Positions 25,174-38,605 of a stretch of 64,000 bases of DNA are shown here, one piece after another. The stretch covers positions 111,081 through 175,080 of the forward strand of contig JAUJNZ010000004.1 of NCBI GenBank assembly GCA_030447905.1. The letters are read 5' to 3'. How positions within the stretch are numbered: the first letter of the stretch is position 1; every line of letters starts with the position of its first letter. Below the pieces are notes generated by a model. The model saw only the letters and a list, made by a program, of their open reading frames with translations. It was not told where the DNA came from and searched no databases. Source of the stretch: Thermoleophilaceae bacterium. Lineage in GTDB: Bacteria > Actinomycetota > Thermoleophilia > Solirubrobacterales > Thermoleophilaceae. The translations under genes were made by a program, and so were the position numbers.

Positions 25174-25893
25174 ATGGCCGACCGAGAACGCCCATCCCTG
25201 GCCGTGCAAGAGCGCCCGGAGCGCGGCTCGCGCTCGTCCCGCCGCCTCCGCCGTGCCGGCTACGTTCCGGGCATCGTGTACGGTGCGGGCGTCGAGCCGC
25301 TCGCCTTCAAGGTCGGTGGGCGTGACCTGCGGATCGCGCTCCAGGATCCCTCTGCGGTGCTCGACCTCGTAGTCGGCTCGGGCGCGACCCGTCCGGTGAT
25401 CGTCAAGGACGAGCAGCGCCATCCGGTCCGCGACGAGGTCGTCCACGTCGACCTGCTTCAGGTCCGCCTCGACGAGAAGATCCAGTCGACCGTGATGGTC
25501 GAGCTCGAGGGTGCCGACGAGACGCCCGGAGTGGTCGAGGGCGGGGTGCTCGAGCACGTCACGCGCGAGCTCAACATCGAGGCGTTGCCCACCTCGATCC
25601 CCGAGCGGATTTTCGTCGACGTCTCGAACCTCGAGGCCGCCGACACGTTGTCGCTCTCGGCGGTCCCGCCTCCCTCCGGAGTGACCTTCCTCGACGATCC
25701 GGAGGAGACGGTTATCGCCACGGTAACCATGCCCACGCAGATCGAGCTACCCGAGGAGGTCGAGGAGGAGACCGAGCTCGTTGGCGAAGAAGCCGTCGTG
25801 ACCGACGTCCCGGCCCAGGGAGAAGGACAACCCTCCGGCGGCGCGCCCACCGAGGGCGAGGCCGGTCGGGGCCGGGGCAGCTCGACGCCCTGA
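25174..25893 (+). CDS. rplY: 50S ribosomal protein L25, long (Ctc/TL5) form
   Basis: L25 binds 5S rRNA in the large subunit. The N-terminal domain (about 1-95) has RRLRRAGYVPGIVYG and the loop HPVRDEVVHVDLLQV. The C-terminal beta domain (to about 190) marks the Ctc/TL5 form. The last 45 residues are acidic and Gly-rich. ATG 25174 follows a -10 box closely. pth comes next, and rplY-pth is a common ribosome-maintenance pair. Confidence 0.92.
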   Translation: MADRERPSLAVQERPERGSRSSRRLRRAGYVPGIVYGAGVEPLAFKVGGRDLRIALQDPSAVLDLVVGSGATRPVIVKDEQRHPVRDEVVHVDLLQVRLDEKIQSTVMVELEGADETPGVVEGGVLEHVTRELNIEALPTSIPERIFVDVSNLEAADTLSLSAVPPPSGVTFLDDPEETVIATVTMPTQIELPEEVEEETELVGEEAVVTDVPAQGEGQPSGGAPTEGEAGRGRGSSTP

Positions 25894-25982
25894 GCTTCCT
25901 GCGGCGGGTCGGCGGGCGCCGCGCTCGCGGAACCGCGGCCGGCGGGCGAGCGCAGAGCGAGGGCGGCCGGGTCGACTGGCTC

Positions 25983-26525
25983 GTGGTCGGGCTCGGCAAC
26001 CCGGGCGACCGCTACGCCGGCACGCGCCACAACGTCGGCTTCGAGGTGGGGAGGGCGCTCGTCGAGCGCTGGGAGCTCCCCCGCGTGCGCAAGCGCTACG
26101 CGGGCCTGTACACCGACGGGCGCACCGGCCCCGGGGCCCCGCGCGTGGGAGTCCTGCTTCCGCAGACGTTCATGAACGAGGCCGGCCGGTCGGCCGGTCC
26201 GGCCCGCGGGGCGCTCGGGACCTCGCTCGACCGGATCGTCGTCGTACACGACGAGATCGACCTCCCCTTCGGAGAGGTGCGCACCCGGCTCGGCGGCGGG
26301 CTCGCCGGCCACAACGGCCTGAAGTCCCTGCGGCGCGAGCTCGGTGGCCCGGACTTCCATCGTGTCCGGGTCGGAGTGGGGCGCCCGGAGTCGACCGATC
26401 CGGAGATCGTGGCGGGCTATGTGCTGTCGCGCTTTCGAGAGCCACGGGACGAGGTGGCCGAGCTCCTCGAGCGGGCGGCGCGGGCGGTCGAGAACCTGGT
26501 GACGGAGGCTGGTCAGGCACCGTAG
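25983..26525 (+). CDS. pth: Peptidyl-tRNA hydrolase
   Basis: Pth releases peptides from peptidyl-tRNA that has dropped off ribosomes. The protein has GLGNPGDRYAGTRHNVGF with catalytic His, LLPQTFMNEAG, VHDEIDLPFG and the GGGLAGHNGLKSL loop. GTG 25983 is the only ordinary start codon available, and it leaves the family N-terminus three or four residues short: Asp-Trp-Leu just upstream is in frame and looks coding. The frame stays open back to the rplY stop, so a non-standard start (for example CTG 25890) is possible. The catalytic residues are all within the called region. Confidence 0.9.
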   Translation: MVGLGNPGDRYAGTRHNVGFEVGRALVERWELPRVRKRYAGLYTDGRTGPGAPRVGVLLPQTFMNEAGRSAGPARGALGTSLDRIVVVHDEIDLPFGEVRTRLGGGLAGHNGLKSLRRELGGPDFHRVRVGVGRPESTDPEIVAGYVLSRFREPRDEVAELLERAARAVENLVTEAGQAP

Positions 26526-26548
26526 AGTGCGGGCGCGACTCGCTCGGT

Positions 26549-27679
26549 CTAGGGGCGATATGGCGCCAGCGCCATCCGCAACGCCCCTGCGGCCTCGAGC
26601 ATCGCCGCGCGCCCGGCGGGTACGAGCGCCGAGTAACCGGCGAAGCCGTGGATCAGTCCCGGGTGGCGACGCAGGGCGGTACGCACCCCCGCTGCCCGCA
26701 GCGCCTCAACATAGGCCTCTCCCTCATCTCGAAGAGGGTCGAAGCCGGCGGTGGCTATGTAGGCGGGCGGAAGCCCGGTGAGGTCCTCGGCGATCAGCGG
26801 CGAGGCGCGCGGGTCGCCGACGGCGGCGGGATCCGGTAGGTACCGATCTCGGTACCAGTCCATGTCGGGCTCATCGAGGAAGAACCCCTCGCCGAACAGC
26901 CGGTAGGACGGCCGCTTCTGCGACAGGTCGGTGACCGGATACAGGAGGAGCTGGAGGACCGGGAGCGGGCCGCCGTGGTCGCGCGCGAGGCGACTCGCCG
27001 CCGCGGCGAGGTTGCCACCGGCACTGTCGCCCCCGACGGCGATCCGGGCCGGGTCGGCTCCGAGCTCGGCGGCGTGCTCGGCGGCCCAGCGCATGGCCGC
27101 CACCGCGTCCTCGACGGCGGCGGGGAAGCGGTGCTCAGGCGCGCGGCGATAGTCCACCGCCAGGACCAGCGTTCCGGCGTTGGCGGCGAGGAAGCGGCAC
27201 GGCGGGTCGTGGGTGTCGAGGTCCCCGCCCACCCAGCCGCCGCCATGGAGGTAAACGAGCAACGGCAGGGACCCTCGACGGCTCGGGGGCGTGTACAGGC
27301 GAGCGCGGAGCCCGGCGTCGGGGCCGGGGACGACGAGGCTCTCGACCTTGCGCACGGGTATCGGCGCCCCCGCCAGCACGGCGGCGCTGCGCCGCGACCG
27401 CCGGCGCACGTCCTCGACCGAGCCCTTCTCGGGCTGTGGCGCGAGCGCGGCTACCCGCAGGAGCATCTGCACGTCGAGGTCGAGCTGCTGTCCGTCCAAG
27501 CAAGCGGGCGGTCCGGCCACCGCCCGCTTGACGCGCGCTGGGAGGCCGGCGACCGACCGCAGGAGAGCACCGAGACCACGCTCCCAAGGAGAGGGGTGGA
27601 GAGTGGGCAGGGCTCGGGCGAGCGCGGCCTCCCCGACTCGTCCGCCGCGAGGGGACCGGCTCGTAGAATCGACGATCAC
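26549..27679 (-). CDS. Alpha/beta hydrolase, hormone-sensitive-lipase (HSL) type
   Basis: This carboxylesterase belongs to the HSL family: oxyanion motif LHGGGWVGG, nucleophile GDSAGGN, then the catalytic Asp in TAGFDPLRDEG and His in PGLIHGF. An N-terminal cap region (AGPPACLDGQQLDLDVQMLL) is typical of actinobacterial Lip proteins. It may hydrolyse short-chain esters; no signal peptide is seen. The start is uncertain: GTG 27679 avoids overlap with the divergent mfd start at 27720, while the frame is open to 27742. It is a single gene. Confidence 0.85.
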   Translation of the reverse strand: MIVDSTSRSPRGGRVGEAALARALPTLHPSPWERGLGALLRSVAGLPARVKRAVAGPPACLDGQQLDLDVQMLLRVAALAPQPEKGSVEDVRRRSRRSAAVLAGAPIPVRKVESLVVPGPDAGLRARLYTPPSRRGSLPLLVYLHGGGWVGGDLDTHDPPCRFLAANAGTLVLAVDYRRAPEHRFPAAVEDAVAAMRWAAEHAAELGADPARIAVGGDSAGGNLAAAASRLARDHGGPLPVLQLLLYPVTDLSQKRPSYRLFGEGFFLDEPDMDWYRDRYLPDPAAVGDPRASPLIAEDLTGLPPAYIATAGFDPLRDEGEAYVEALRAAGVRTALRRHPGLIHGFAGYSALVPAGRAAMLEAAGALRMALAPYRP

Positions 27680-27719
27680 CCGGCTGGGTCGGGTACCCGA
27701 CGCGGCCGCTCGCCATGCC

Positions 27720-31123
<3,404 letters not shown>

Positions 31124-31170
31124 CAGCTAGGTTTAGCGCCGCTTTAGCGCTCCGGCCTAGAACCTCGCCC

Positions 31171-32454
31171 ATGCTCAACCACACTGACCTCCGCCTCCGC
31201 CCCCTCCTCGCCTGCCTCACCGCGCTCCTCGCCGCGGTCGGCCTCGTCGCGACCGGCTGCGGTAGCAGCGTCTCCGACGACGCCGTGGCCAACGTCGACG
31301 GCGAGGTGATCGAGAAGCGCGACTTCGACCGCTGGCTCAACGCCGCCGCCCGCAGCCAGCAGGCCCAGCCCGGAGCCGCTCCGACCCAGGTCGCCCTCCC
31401 CGACCCGCCCGAGTTTCGCAAGTGCGCGGCCGCGCGCATCCGCCAGCCCGCCCAACCGGGCACTCCCAAGCCGAACGAGCAGCAGGCTCGGGACCTCTGC
31501 CGCCAGGAGTACGGCCTCCTGCGCGACCAGGTCATGCAGTTCCTGATCTCGTCGCAGTGGATCGAGGCCGAGGCCGCGGATCGCGACATCGAGGCCACGG
31601 GCAGTGAGGTCACCAAGATGTTCGAGGAGCAGAAGCGCCAGTCGTTCCCGAGCGACGCGGAGTACCGCCAGTTCCTCAAGGCGTCGGGGCAGAGCGAAGC
31701 CGACCTCAAGTTCCGCGTGCGCCTCGACGTGCTCTCCAACAAGGTCCGCGAGGAGATCGTCAAGGGCAAGGCCAACGCGACCGACGCCGAGGTGCGCAAC
31801 TTCTACAACCGCAACAAGGGCCAGTTCGGCCAGCCCGAGCGCCGCGACCTGAGCGTCGTCCTCACCGAGAAGGAGGCGGAGGCCAAGCGTGCCCGCGACG
31901 CGATCGAGGGCGGCCAGAGCTTCGCCCAGGTCGCGAAGCGCTCCTCGATCGACGAGGCCTCCAAGGAGCGGGACGGAAAGCTCACCGGTGTGGCCAAGGG
32001 CCAGCAGGAGGCCGCGCTCGACCGGGCGGCCTTCAGCGCGAAGAAGGGACAGCTCGTCGGCCCGGTGAAGACTCAGTTCGGCTGGTACGTCTTTCGCGTC
32101 GACAAGGTGACGCCGGGCTCCCAGCAGAGCTTCGAGCAGGCGCGTGAGACCATCCGCGCGCAGCTTCGGTCCCAGAAGGAGCAGGAGGCACTCACGGCCT
32201 TCGTCCGCGACTTCCAGAAGGAGTTCAAGCAAAAGACCAACTGCGCCCGCGGCTTCACCGTTCCCCAGTGCAAGAACGGGCCGAAGCTGCCGGATCCGGC
32301 TTCGCCGGAGGCCCAGGGGGCGCCCCAGGGCGGGGGCGCGCCGCCCACCCAGGGCGGCGGCCAGAGCGCACCGCCGACCCAGGGCGGTCAGAGCCCGCCG
32401 CCGACCCAGGGCGGCGGTCAGGTTCCGCCCCCGGGCGGCGGGGGAGGCCGGTAG
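31171..32454 (+). CDS. SurA/PrsA-like peptidyl-prolyl isomerase lipoprotein
   Basis: This is a 427-residue secreted lipoprotein: signal peptide with lipobox LVATGC (Cys30), then a SurA N-terminal chaperone domain (about 45-215) and a parvulin-like PPIase region (about 215-320) with KGQLVGPVKTQFGWYVFRVD. It would assist folding of exported proteins outside the membrane. The tail (about 375-427) consists of PPTQGGGQ-type repeats rich in Pro, Gly and Gln, probably reaching into the wall. It ends in TAG, after which the same reading frame continues directly into mazG. Confidence 0.87.
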   Translation: MLNHTDLRLRPLLACLTALLAAVGLVATGCGSSVSDDAVANVDGEVIEKRDFDRWLNAAARSQQAQPGAAPTQVALPDPPEFRKCAAARIRQPAQPGTPKPNEQQARDLCRQEYGLLRDQVMQFLISSQWIEAEAADRDIEATGSEVTKMFEEQKRQSFPSDAEYRQFLKASGQSEADLKFRVRLDVLSNKVREEIVKGKANATDAEVRNFYNRNKGQFGQPERRDLSVVLTEKEAEAKRARDAIEGGQSFAQVAKRSSIDEASKERDGKLTGVAKGQQEAALDRAAFSAKKGQLVGPVKTQFGWYVFRVDKVTPGSQQSFEQARETIRAQLRSQKEQEALTAFVRDFQKEFKQKTNCARGFTVPQCKNGPKLPDPASPEAQGAPQGGGAPPTQGGGQSAPPTQGGQSPPPTQGGGQVPPPGGGGGR

Positions 32455-34474
<2,020 letters not shown>

Positions 34475-34529
34475 CGGCTCCGCGGAGGGGAGCAGGACTC
34501 CGATCCGCCGACGCCGAACTTGAGGGCCG

Positions 34530-34910
34530 ATGCCCGCCGCGCCGCCCCGCCCGCCGCGTCCCTCCGCCCGGGCTGGAGGCTCGCGTGGCCGCGACGCGTC
34601 CGGGGTCCTGCCCGGCTCGATCACCGCCGACGGGCGCATCCGCTGGGACCGCGTCGGTCGCATCGCCCTGCTGGCCCTGCTCGCGGTCGTCCTCCTGCTC
34701 TACATCGCCCCACTGCGTAACTGGCTGGCCCAGTCCGAGGCGGCCGACCGCCAGCAGAACGAGCTACGAGCGCTCGAGCGTACGCACGACCGCCTGGCGA
34801 CGCGGGCCCGCGACCTTCGCCGCGATGCCGCCGTCGAGCGCGAGGCCCGGCGGCTGGGAATGGTCAAGCGGGGCGAGCGCGCCTACGTCATCCAGGGGGC
34901 GGGGGAGTAG
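34530..34910 (+). CDS. ftsB: Septum formation initiator, FtsB/DivIC family
   Basis: This is a 126-residue bitopic membrane protein: basic Pro-rich cytoplasmic N-terminus (about 1-40), one transmembrane helix (about 44-64), then an extracellular coiled coil (residues 65-105) ending in the family motif ERRARRLGMVKRGERAY-like. FtsB joins FtsL and FtsQ in the divisome and activates septal wall synthesis. Position directly after eno is the usual actinobacterial location. Confidence 0.9.
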   Translation: MPAAPPRPPRPSARAGGSRGRDASGVLPGSITADGRIRWDRVGRIALLALLAVVLLLYIAPLRNWLAQSEAADRQQNELRALERTHDRLATRARDLRRDAAVEREARRLGMVKRGERAYVIQGAGE

Positions 34911-35004
34911 GCCCGCGGGGCAAGGGGAGCGTCGAAAGAAGCATGATCGCGGCCGTCCCGGGTACTCTGGCCCGGCCGCGGAAGCCAGCCGGGACGCCAC
35001 CGCC

Positions 35005-35304
35005 ATCGAGTACGCCATCGACAACGCTCTCTTCCAGTGGGAGGACGGCGAGCGGCGCGTGCGCGACCGCCGCGAGCTCGAGCCGCCCGCCCTCGCCGTG
35101 CTCGAGGAGCTCCGCCGCCGCCTCGGCTCGTCGTTCTCGCTGGCAGAGCTCGCCGATCTCTACGCGGCCAATCCCGACTGGGCCTCGGAGGTCGCCCGCA
35201 TGGCCGGGGCGGGCACGGAGGCGGCTCAGGTCGTCGACGCCGCCTTCGGCCGCTACGCCCGCGAAGCCGTCGACTACCGCGGCGGACGGCATGGACAGCG
35301 ATAG
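35005..35304 (+). CDS. Conserved hypothetical protein, start codon unclear
   Basis: The frame from about 35005 encodes roughly 99 residues, EYAIDNALFQWEDGERR then a helical region with LEELRRRLGSSFSLAELADLYAAN and a C-terminal amphipathic helix. It looks like a genuine small all-alpha cytoplasmic protein, but I cannot assign a function. There is no ATG, GTG or TTG before the conserved-looking start; the first is GTG 35059, inside it. ATC 35005 is given as a placeholder. A TACTCT -10-like box lies at about 34964-34969. An ATG at 34943 is in another frame and would need an indel. Confidence 0.5.
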   Translation: MEYAIDNALFQWEDGERRVRDRRELEPPALAVLEELRRRLGSSFSLAELADLYAANPDWASEVARMAGAGTEAAQVVDAAFGRYAREAVDYRGGRHGQR

Positions 35305-35341
35305 GCTCCGGCAACGCGGAAGCCGGCGCCGTTGCGGCGCT

Positions 35342-35959
35342 TCAGCCCTCGTCGCTCCCCTCGGACGCACCGTCCGGGTCTCCGGACTCGTCGGCGCGGC
35401 GGATGACGATCTGGTCGGGCTCGACGACGACGGCGACCGGGCGGTGTCCGGCCCAGTGCTCCGCGTAGACGGCATCGTCCTGGACGGCGGGATCGAGCCA
35501 GAGGCCATATCCCTCCTCGCCGTGGTCGAAGGTCCCCTCGAGCGGCTGTCCCGGCTCGCGTGGCGTCCCCGGAGCGCTCCGCCGGCCGCGTCCACCTCTC
35601 CGGCCGCGGCGTCGGCGCGGGCGGTCGGGGTCCTCGACGCCCCCCTCTCCGGCGGCTGAGCCGTTCGCGGCCTCCGCGCCGGCGTCGACGTCCTCGACGC
35701 CGCTCTCCTCCGGCTCGGCGTCGAGCGCCGCCGCCACGAGCGCGTCGTCCTCGGCGCGCAGGTCGACCTCGACCTCCTCCCGCGGCGGTGCCCCCTCGGT
35801 TTCGCTCTCCTCGGCCGGCGCCAGCTCGTGCTCGCGCTTGAAAGCGGCCAGGTCGCGGACCGATACCTCGAGCTGGTGGGCTATCCACGCGTCGGTGCGT
35901 CCCTGCCGCACCCAGCTGCGGATTTGATTGAGCTGGGGCTTCAGCGAGCGGCGGGCCAC
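35342..35959 (-). CDS. Hypothetical protein with N-terminal HTH, acidic linker and Arg/Gly patch
   Basis: This is a 205-residue protein. Residues 1-45 form a homeodomain-like helix-turn-helix (LNQIRSWVRQGRTDAWIAHQ then LEVSVRDLAAFKREH). Residues 45-120 are strongly acidic. A basic patch follows (RPRRRRGRRGGRGRR), then a C-terminal folded segment with GEEGYGLWLDP and VAVVVEPDQIVIRR. GTG 35959 is the start that places the HTH at the N-terminus. The architecture suggests nucleic-acid binding. No named family is recognised; it is convergent with the preceding small gene and divergent from csrA. Confidence 0.65.
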   Translation of the reverse strand: MARRSLKPQLNQIRSWVRQGRTDAWIAHQLEVSVRDLAAFKREHELAPAEESETEGAPPREEVEVDLRAEDDALVAAALDAEPEESGVEDVDAGAEAANGSAAGEGGVEDPDRPRRRRGRRGGRGRRSAPGTPREPGQPLEGTFDHGEEGYGLWLDPAVQDDAVYAEHWAGHRPVAVVVEPDQIVIRRADESGDPDGASEGSDEG

Positions 35960-36024
35960 GGGCGGCGGAAGACTAGCAATCGGGGTCGGTGTCGGCCGGG
36001 GCCGCCGGGGCGCGCCGGACCGGG

Positions 36025-36030
36025 TAGAGT
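36025..36030 (+). promoter_or_regulatory. Putative -10 box (TAGAGT) of csrA
   Basis: TAGAGT lies 39 nt before the csrA ATG; unlike many promoters here it leaves room for a leader with a proper ribosome site (GGAGGCGGG). Confidence 0.4.
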
Positions 36031-36069
36031 GGACCGTCAAACGCCAACTCAACACGGCACGGAGGCGGG

Positions 36070-36309
36070 ATGCTGGTCCTGACGCGGAAGGCGAATCAGG
36101 CGATCGTCATCGGCGACGATATCGAGGTATGCGTGCTCGCGGTGGTCGGCGACAAGGTGCGCGTCGGCATCGAGGCGCCTCGCTCGGTCCCGGTCTACCG
36201 CAAGGAGGTCTGGCTCGAGATCCAGCGCGAGGGGCCTCGCCGGTCGGAGCCCGAGACCGACCGCGCGGCGGTCGACGAGGCGCTCGAGCGCCTGAAGGGC
36301 GGGGAATAG
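36070..36309 (+). CDS. csrA: Carbon storage regulator CsrA
   Basis: CsrA is a small dimeric RNA-binding protein that blocks translation at GGA-containing leaders. The 79-residue protein opens [20 protein letters not shown], continues [20 protein letters not shown] with the RNA-contacting Arg, and has a longer acidic C-terminal tail than E. coli CsrA. GGAGG sits just before the ATG. In Gram-positives csrA is usually beside flagellar genes (fliW, hag), but none are present here, so its targets are open. Confidence 0.93.
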   Translation: MLVLTRKANQAIVIGDDIEVCVLAVVGDKVRVGIEAPRSVPVYRKEVWLEIQREGPRRSEPETDRAAVDEALERLKGGE

Positions 36310-36321
36310 GGCGGCGCCCCG

Positions 36322-36344
36322 GGCGAGGCGAGCCTCGCCTCGCC
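36322..36344. terminator. Hairpin between convergent csrA and small membrane gene
   Basis: This is a perfect 10-bp stem (GGCGAGGCGA / TCGCCTCGCC) with a 3-nt loop in the 38 nt between two convergent genes. It lacks a T tract, as is common in high-GC genomes, and may stop transcription from both sides. Confidence 0.5.
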
Positions 36345-36347
36345 GCG

Positions 36348-36587
36348 CTAGCCGATCAGGAGCGCGAACGCCTCGAACATCAGCACCGTCACGATCACCG
36401 TCGTCGCGAGGATGGCGAGCACGAGGCCGGCGAAGCGGAGGCGACTCGCCCGCTCGACATGCTGCTGGCGGCGGTCGCGCGCCCGCTGGGCGGACTCGTG
36501 ACGGAGCTCGTGACGACGACTGCGCTCTGCGGCGGTGGCTTCGTGGAAGGCGTTCTCGAGGTCCGAGAGCGTCTCGTTCATCCGCAT
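36348..36587 (-). CDS. Small coiled-coil single-pass membrane protein
   Basis: This is a 79-residue protein. The first 50 residues are highly charged and helical (ETLSDLENAFHEATAAERSR), suitable for a coiled coil. A single hydrophobic helix closes the protein (about residues 54-77), placing the N-terminus in the cytoplasm. ATG 36587 or 36581 can serve as start; 36587 gives one extra Met-Arg. It is divergent from the GCS2-type gene and convergent with csrA. No family assigned. Confidence 0.6.
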   Translation of the reverse strand: MRMNETLSDLENAFHEATAAERSRRHELRHESAQRARDRRQQHVERASRLRFAGLVLAILATTVIVTVLMFEAFALLIG

Positions 36588-36645
36588 GGAGCGCCACCCT
36601 AGCAACGCTGGCGGCGGCACGGTGGGCTGCGCCCATCGCCGCCGC

Positions 36646-36651
36646 TACGAT
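36646..36651 (+). promoter_or_regulatory. -10 box (TACGAT) of the GCS2-type gene, probably leaderless
   Basis: TACGAT ends 9 nt before ATG 36661 without a ribosome site between. Confidence 0.45.
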
Positions 36652-36660
36652 GCCGCGCGC

Positions 36661-37773
36661 ATGGATCACCGGTTCACCGGGCCCGCCTACACGCTCGGGA
36701 TCGAGGAGGAGTTGATGATCCTCGACGACCAGACACTCGACCTTTCGAACTCGATCGAGTCGCTGCTCGCCGCCGCGCCGCCCGTCGAGGGCGAGCCTCA
36801 GCTCAAGGAAGAGCTGATGGAGTCGGTCGTCGAGATCATGACGACGCCCTCGGGGTCGATGGACGAGGTCGGCGAGCAGCTGCGCGGACTGCGCCGCACC
36901 GTCCAGGCCGTCGCCCGCGAGTGCGGACTGGCCATCGGCTCCGCCGGTACACACCCCTTCGCGCTCTGGGAGGAGCAGCGGATCGTGGCGCGTCCCCGCT
37001 ACCAGGAGCTCGTGAGCGCGCTGCGCTGGGTGGCCCGCCAGGAGCTGATCTTCGGCGTGCACGTGCACGTCGGCGTCGACGGCCCCGACAAGGCGATCCA
37101 CGTGGCCAACGGGATGCGCGTCCACCTGCCGCTGCTGCTCGCCCTCTCGGCCAACTCACCGTTCTGGCGCGCCGGCGAGACCGGTCTGTTGTCCACCCGC
37201 ACGCCGGTCTTCCGGGTGTTTCCGCGCGTCGGGATACCGCCTCGCTACGAGGACTGGGAGGACTACGAGCGCCGGGTCGCGTTCATGGTCGACAGCGGGG
37301 TGATCGAGGACTACACCTACCTCTGGTACGACGTGCGCCCCCACCCGCGCCTGGGGACCGTCGAGGTGCGCGTGATGGACGCCCAAACCCGCGTCGAGCA
37401 CACCCTGGGGCTCGCGGCCCTCGTTCAGGGCCTTGTCAAGGAGCTGTGTGAGCGCTTCGACTCCGGAGAGTCCCTGGCGAGCTATCCGTACGAGATGCTC
37501 GACGAGAACAAGTTCATCGCCGCCCGCCATGGGCTCGACGGCGAGCTAGTCGACCTGCCCCGCGAAGAGCGGGTCCCCACGCGCGCCCTCGCCCGGCGAG
37601 TGCTCGACCGCGTCCGCGAGCACGCCCAGGAGCTCGGCTCCGCCGACGAGCTCGCGGCGGTCGACGACCTGCTCGAGCGCGGCAACGGGGCCTCGCGTCA
37701 GGTAGTCGTCTTCGGGGCCAACAACGACCTGGGCGAGGTCATGCGGGAGGTCGTCGACAAGACCGCGGCCTGA
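36661..37773 (+). CDS. Carboxylate-amine ligase of the glutamate-cysteine ligase GCS2 (YbdK) family
   Basis: This is a 370-residue ATP-dependent ligase. The N-terminal YTLGIEEELMILD holds metal-binding glutamates, SAGTHPFA and FGVHVHVGV are substrate/ATP motifs, and GTVEVRVMDAQTRVEHTLGL is the C-terminal signature. Family members join glutamate to cysteine or other amines; YbdK itself is a weak glutamate-cysteine ligase. Without a neighbouring glutathione or ergothioneine gene the product cannot be fixed. ATG 36661 follows a -10 box at leaderless distance. Confidence 0.87.
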   Translation: MDHRFTGPAYTLGIEEELMILDDQTLDLSNSIESLLAAAPPVEGEPQLKEELMESVVEIMTTPSGSMDEVGEQLRGLRRTVQAVARECGLAIGSAGTHPFALWEEQRIVARPRYQELVSALRWVARQELIFGVHVHVGVDGPDKAIHVANGMRVHLPLLLALSANSPFWRAGETGLLSTRTPVFRVFPRVGIPPRYEDWEDYERRVAFMVDSGVIEDYTYLWYDVRPHPRLGTVEVRVMDAQTRVEHTLGLAALVQGLVKELCERFDSGESLASYPYEMLDENKFIAARHGLDGELVDLPREERVPTRALARRVLDRVREHAQELGSADELAAVDDLLERGNGASRQVVVFGANNDLGEVMREVVDKTAA

Positions 37774-37832
37774 CCTCCCGTCCACCAGCCGGCGCGCCAC
37801 AGGCGCCGCGCGCCCCGGCCTCTACCGGGGAG

Positions 37833-37838
37833 TATCCT
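37833..37838 (+). promoter_or_regulatory. -10 box (TATCCT) of the rhomboid-like gene, probably leaderless
   Basis: TATCCT ends 7 nt before GTG 37846, so the transcript would begin at the start codon. Confidence 0.5.
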
Positions 37839-37845
37839 CGATCCG

Positions 37846-38592
37846 GTGAGCGAGCCGGACCTCTTCGTCGTCTGCAAGAGCTGCAGCTCGGAGGTGAGCC
37901 CGTACGTCACCGAGTGTCCCTACTGCGGGCAGCGGGTTCGCAAGCGCGCGCCCCGGATCGAGCGGTCCGAGCCGACCGAGGAGCGCACCCGGCGGACGGT
38001 CCCCACGCTGCCGCGCCTGCGCGCCGGAGAGATCCCCGGCATCGCGCCCGAAACGCGTCCCTATGCCACCATCGGCCTGATCGCGATCGCGGCGCTGGCG
38101 ACGCTCGTGACAAGCACCCCGGCGGTGGCCCCCGACGAGGTCGGGCTGGTCGGGGGGCTCGAGGGCCGGCCGTGGCGGTTGCTCACGACGCCGTTCGTGC
38201 ACGGCCAGAACGTGGGGTACGGCTTCGTGACCATGCTCGCGACCGGGATCTTCGGGATGCACCTCGAGCGCCGCTTCGGCTTCGTGGCGCCGATCGCGGT
38301 CTTCGTGCTCTCGGGGGTCGCGGGCGCGGCACTGGCGCTGGAGACCGGGCTCACCCCCGCGCTCGGCGCCAACGGGGCGGCGCTCGGGCTCCTCTGTGCA
38401 TGGCTCGTCGATGATCGTCGCGCCGCCGCCCGCGGAGACGACCGCGAGAACGACCTCCTCGGCGTGTGGGTGCTGGCGGTCGTCCTCGTCCTGCTGGCCC
38501 TGGCCGAGCCCGACGCCAGCATCGCCGCCGTAGTGGGAGGTGGCGCGGCGGGCGCCCTCTGCGGCCTCATCGTCACGACCTTCCGTCGCTGA
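37846..38592 (+). CDS. Rhomboid-fold membrane protein with zinc ribbon; protease residues absent
   Basis: Residues 1-30 form a zinc ribbon (C10-x2-C13 and C24-x2-C27), followed by a charged linker and about six transmembrane helices from residue 73 in the rhomboid pattern (an FVHG segment, then FGMHLERRFG). In active rhomboids the GxSG motif holds the nucleophile; here the site reads GANG with Asn176. The partner His of the last helix is also replaced (VVGGGAAGALCG). The protein is therefore probably not a protease and may bind or sort membrane proteins. This loss could instead be mutation, but the frame is otherwise intact. Confidence 0.78.
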   Translation: MSEPDLFVVCKSCSSEVSPYVTECPYCGQRVRKRAPRIERSEPTEERTRRTVPTLPRLRAGEIPGIAPETRPYATIGLIAIAALATLVTSTPAVAPDEVGLVGGLEGRPWRLLTTPFVHGQNVGYGFVTMLATGIFGMHLERRFGFVAPIAVFVLSGVAGAALALETGLTPALGANGAALGLLCAWLVDDRRAAARGDDRENDLLGVWVLAVVLVLLALAEPDASIAAVVGGGAAGALCGLIVTTFRR

Positions 38593-38605
38593 GGCCAGGC
38601 GTGTG

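Noticed and set aside
32452..32454. UAG between the SurA-like gene and mazG as a recoded amino acid codon
   Set aside because: There is no sign of pyrrolysine machinery in the window, and UAG also ends ordinary genes here (for example tatD and kup). AUC initiation is simpler given the ribosome site.
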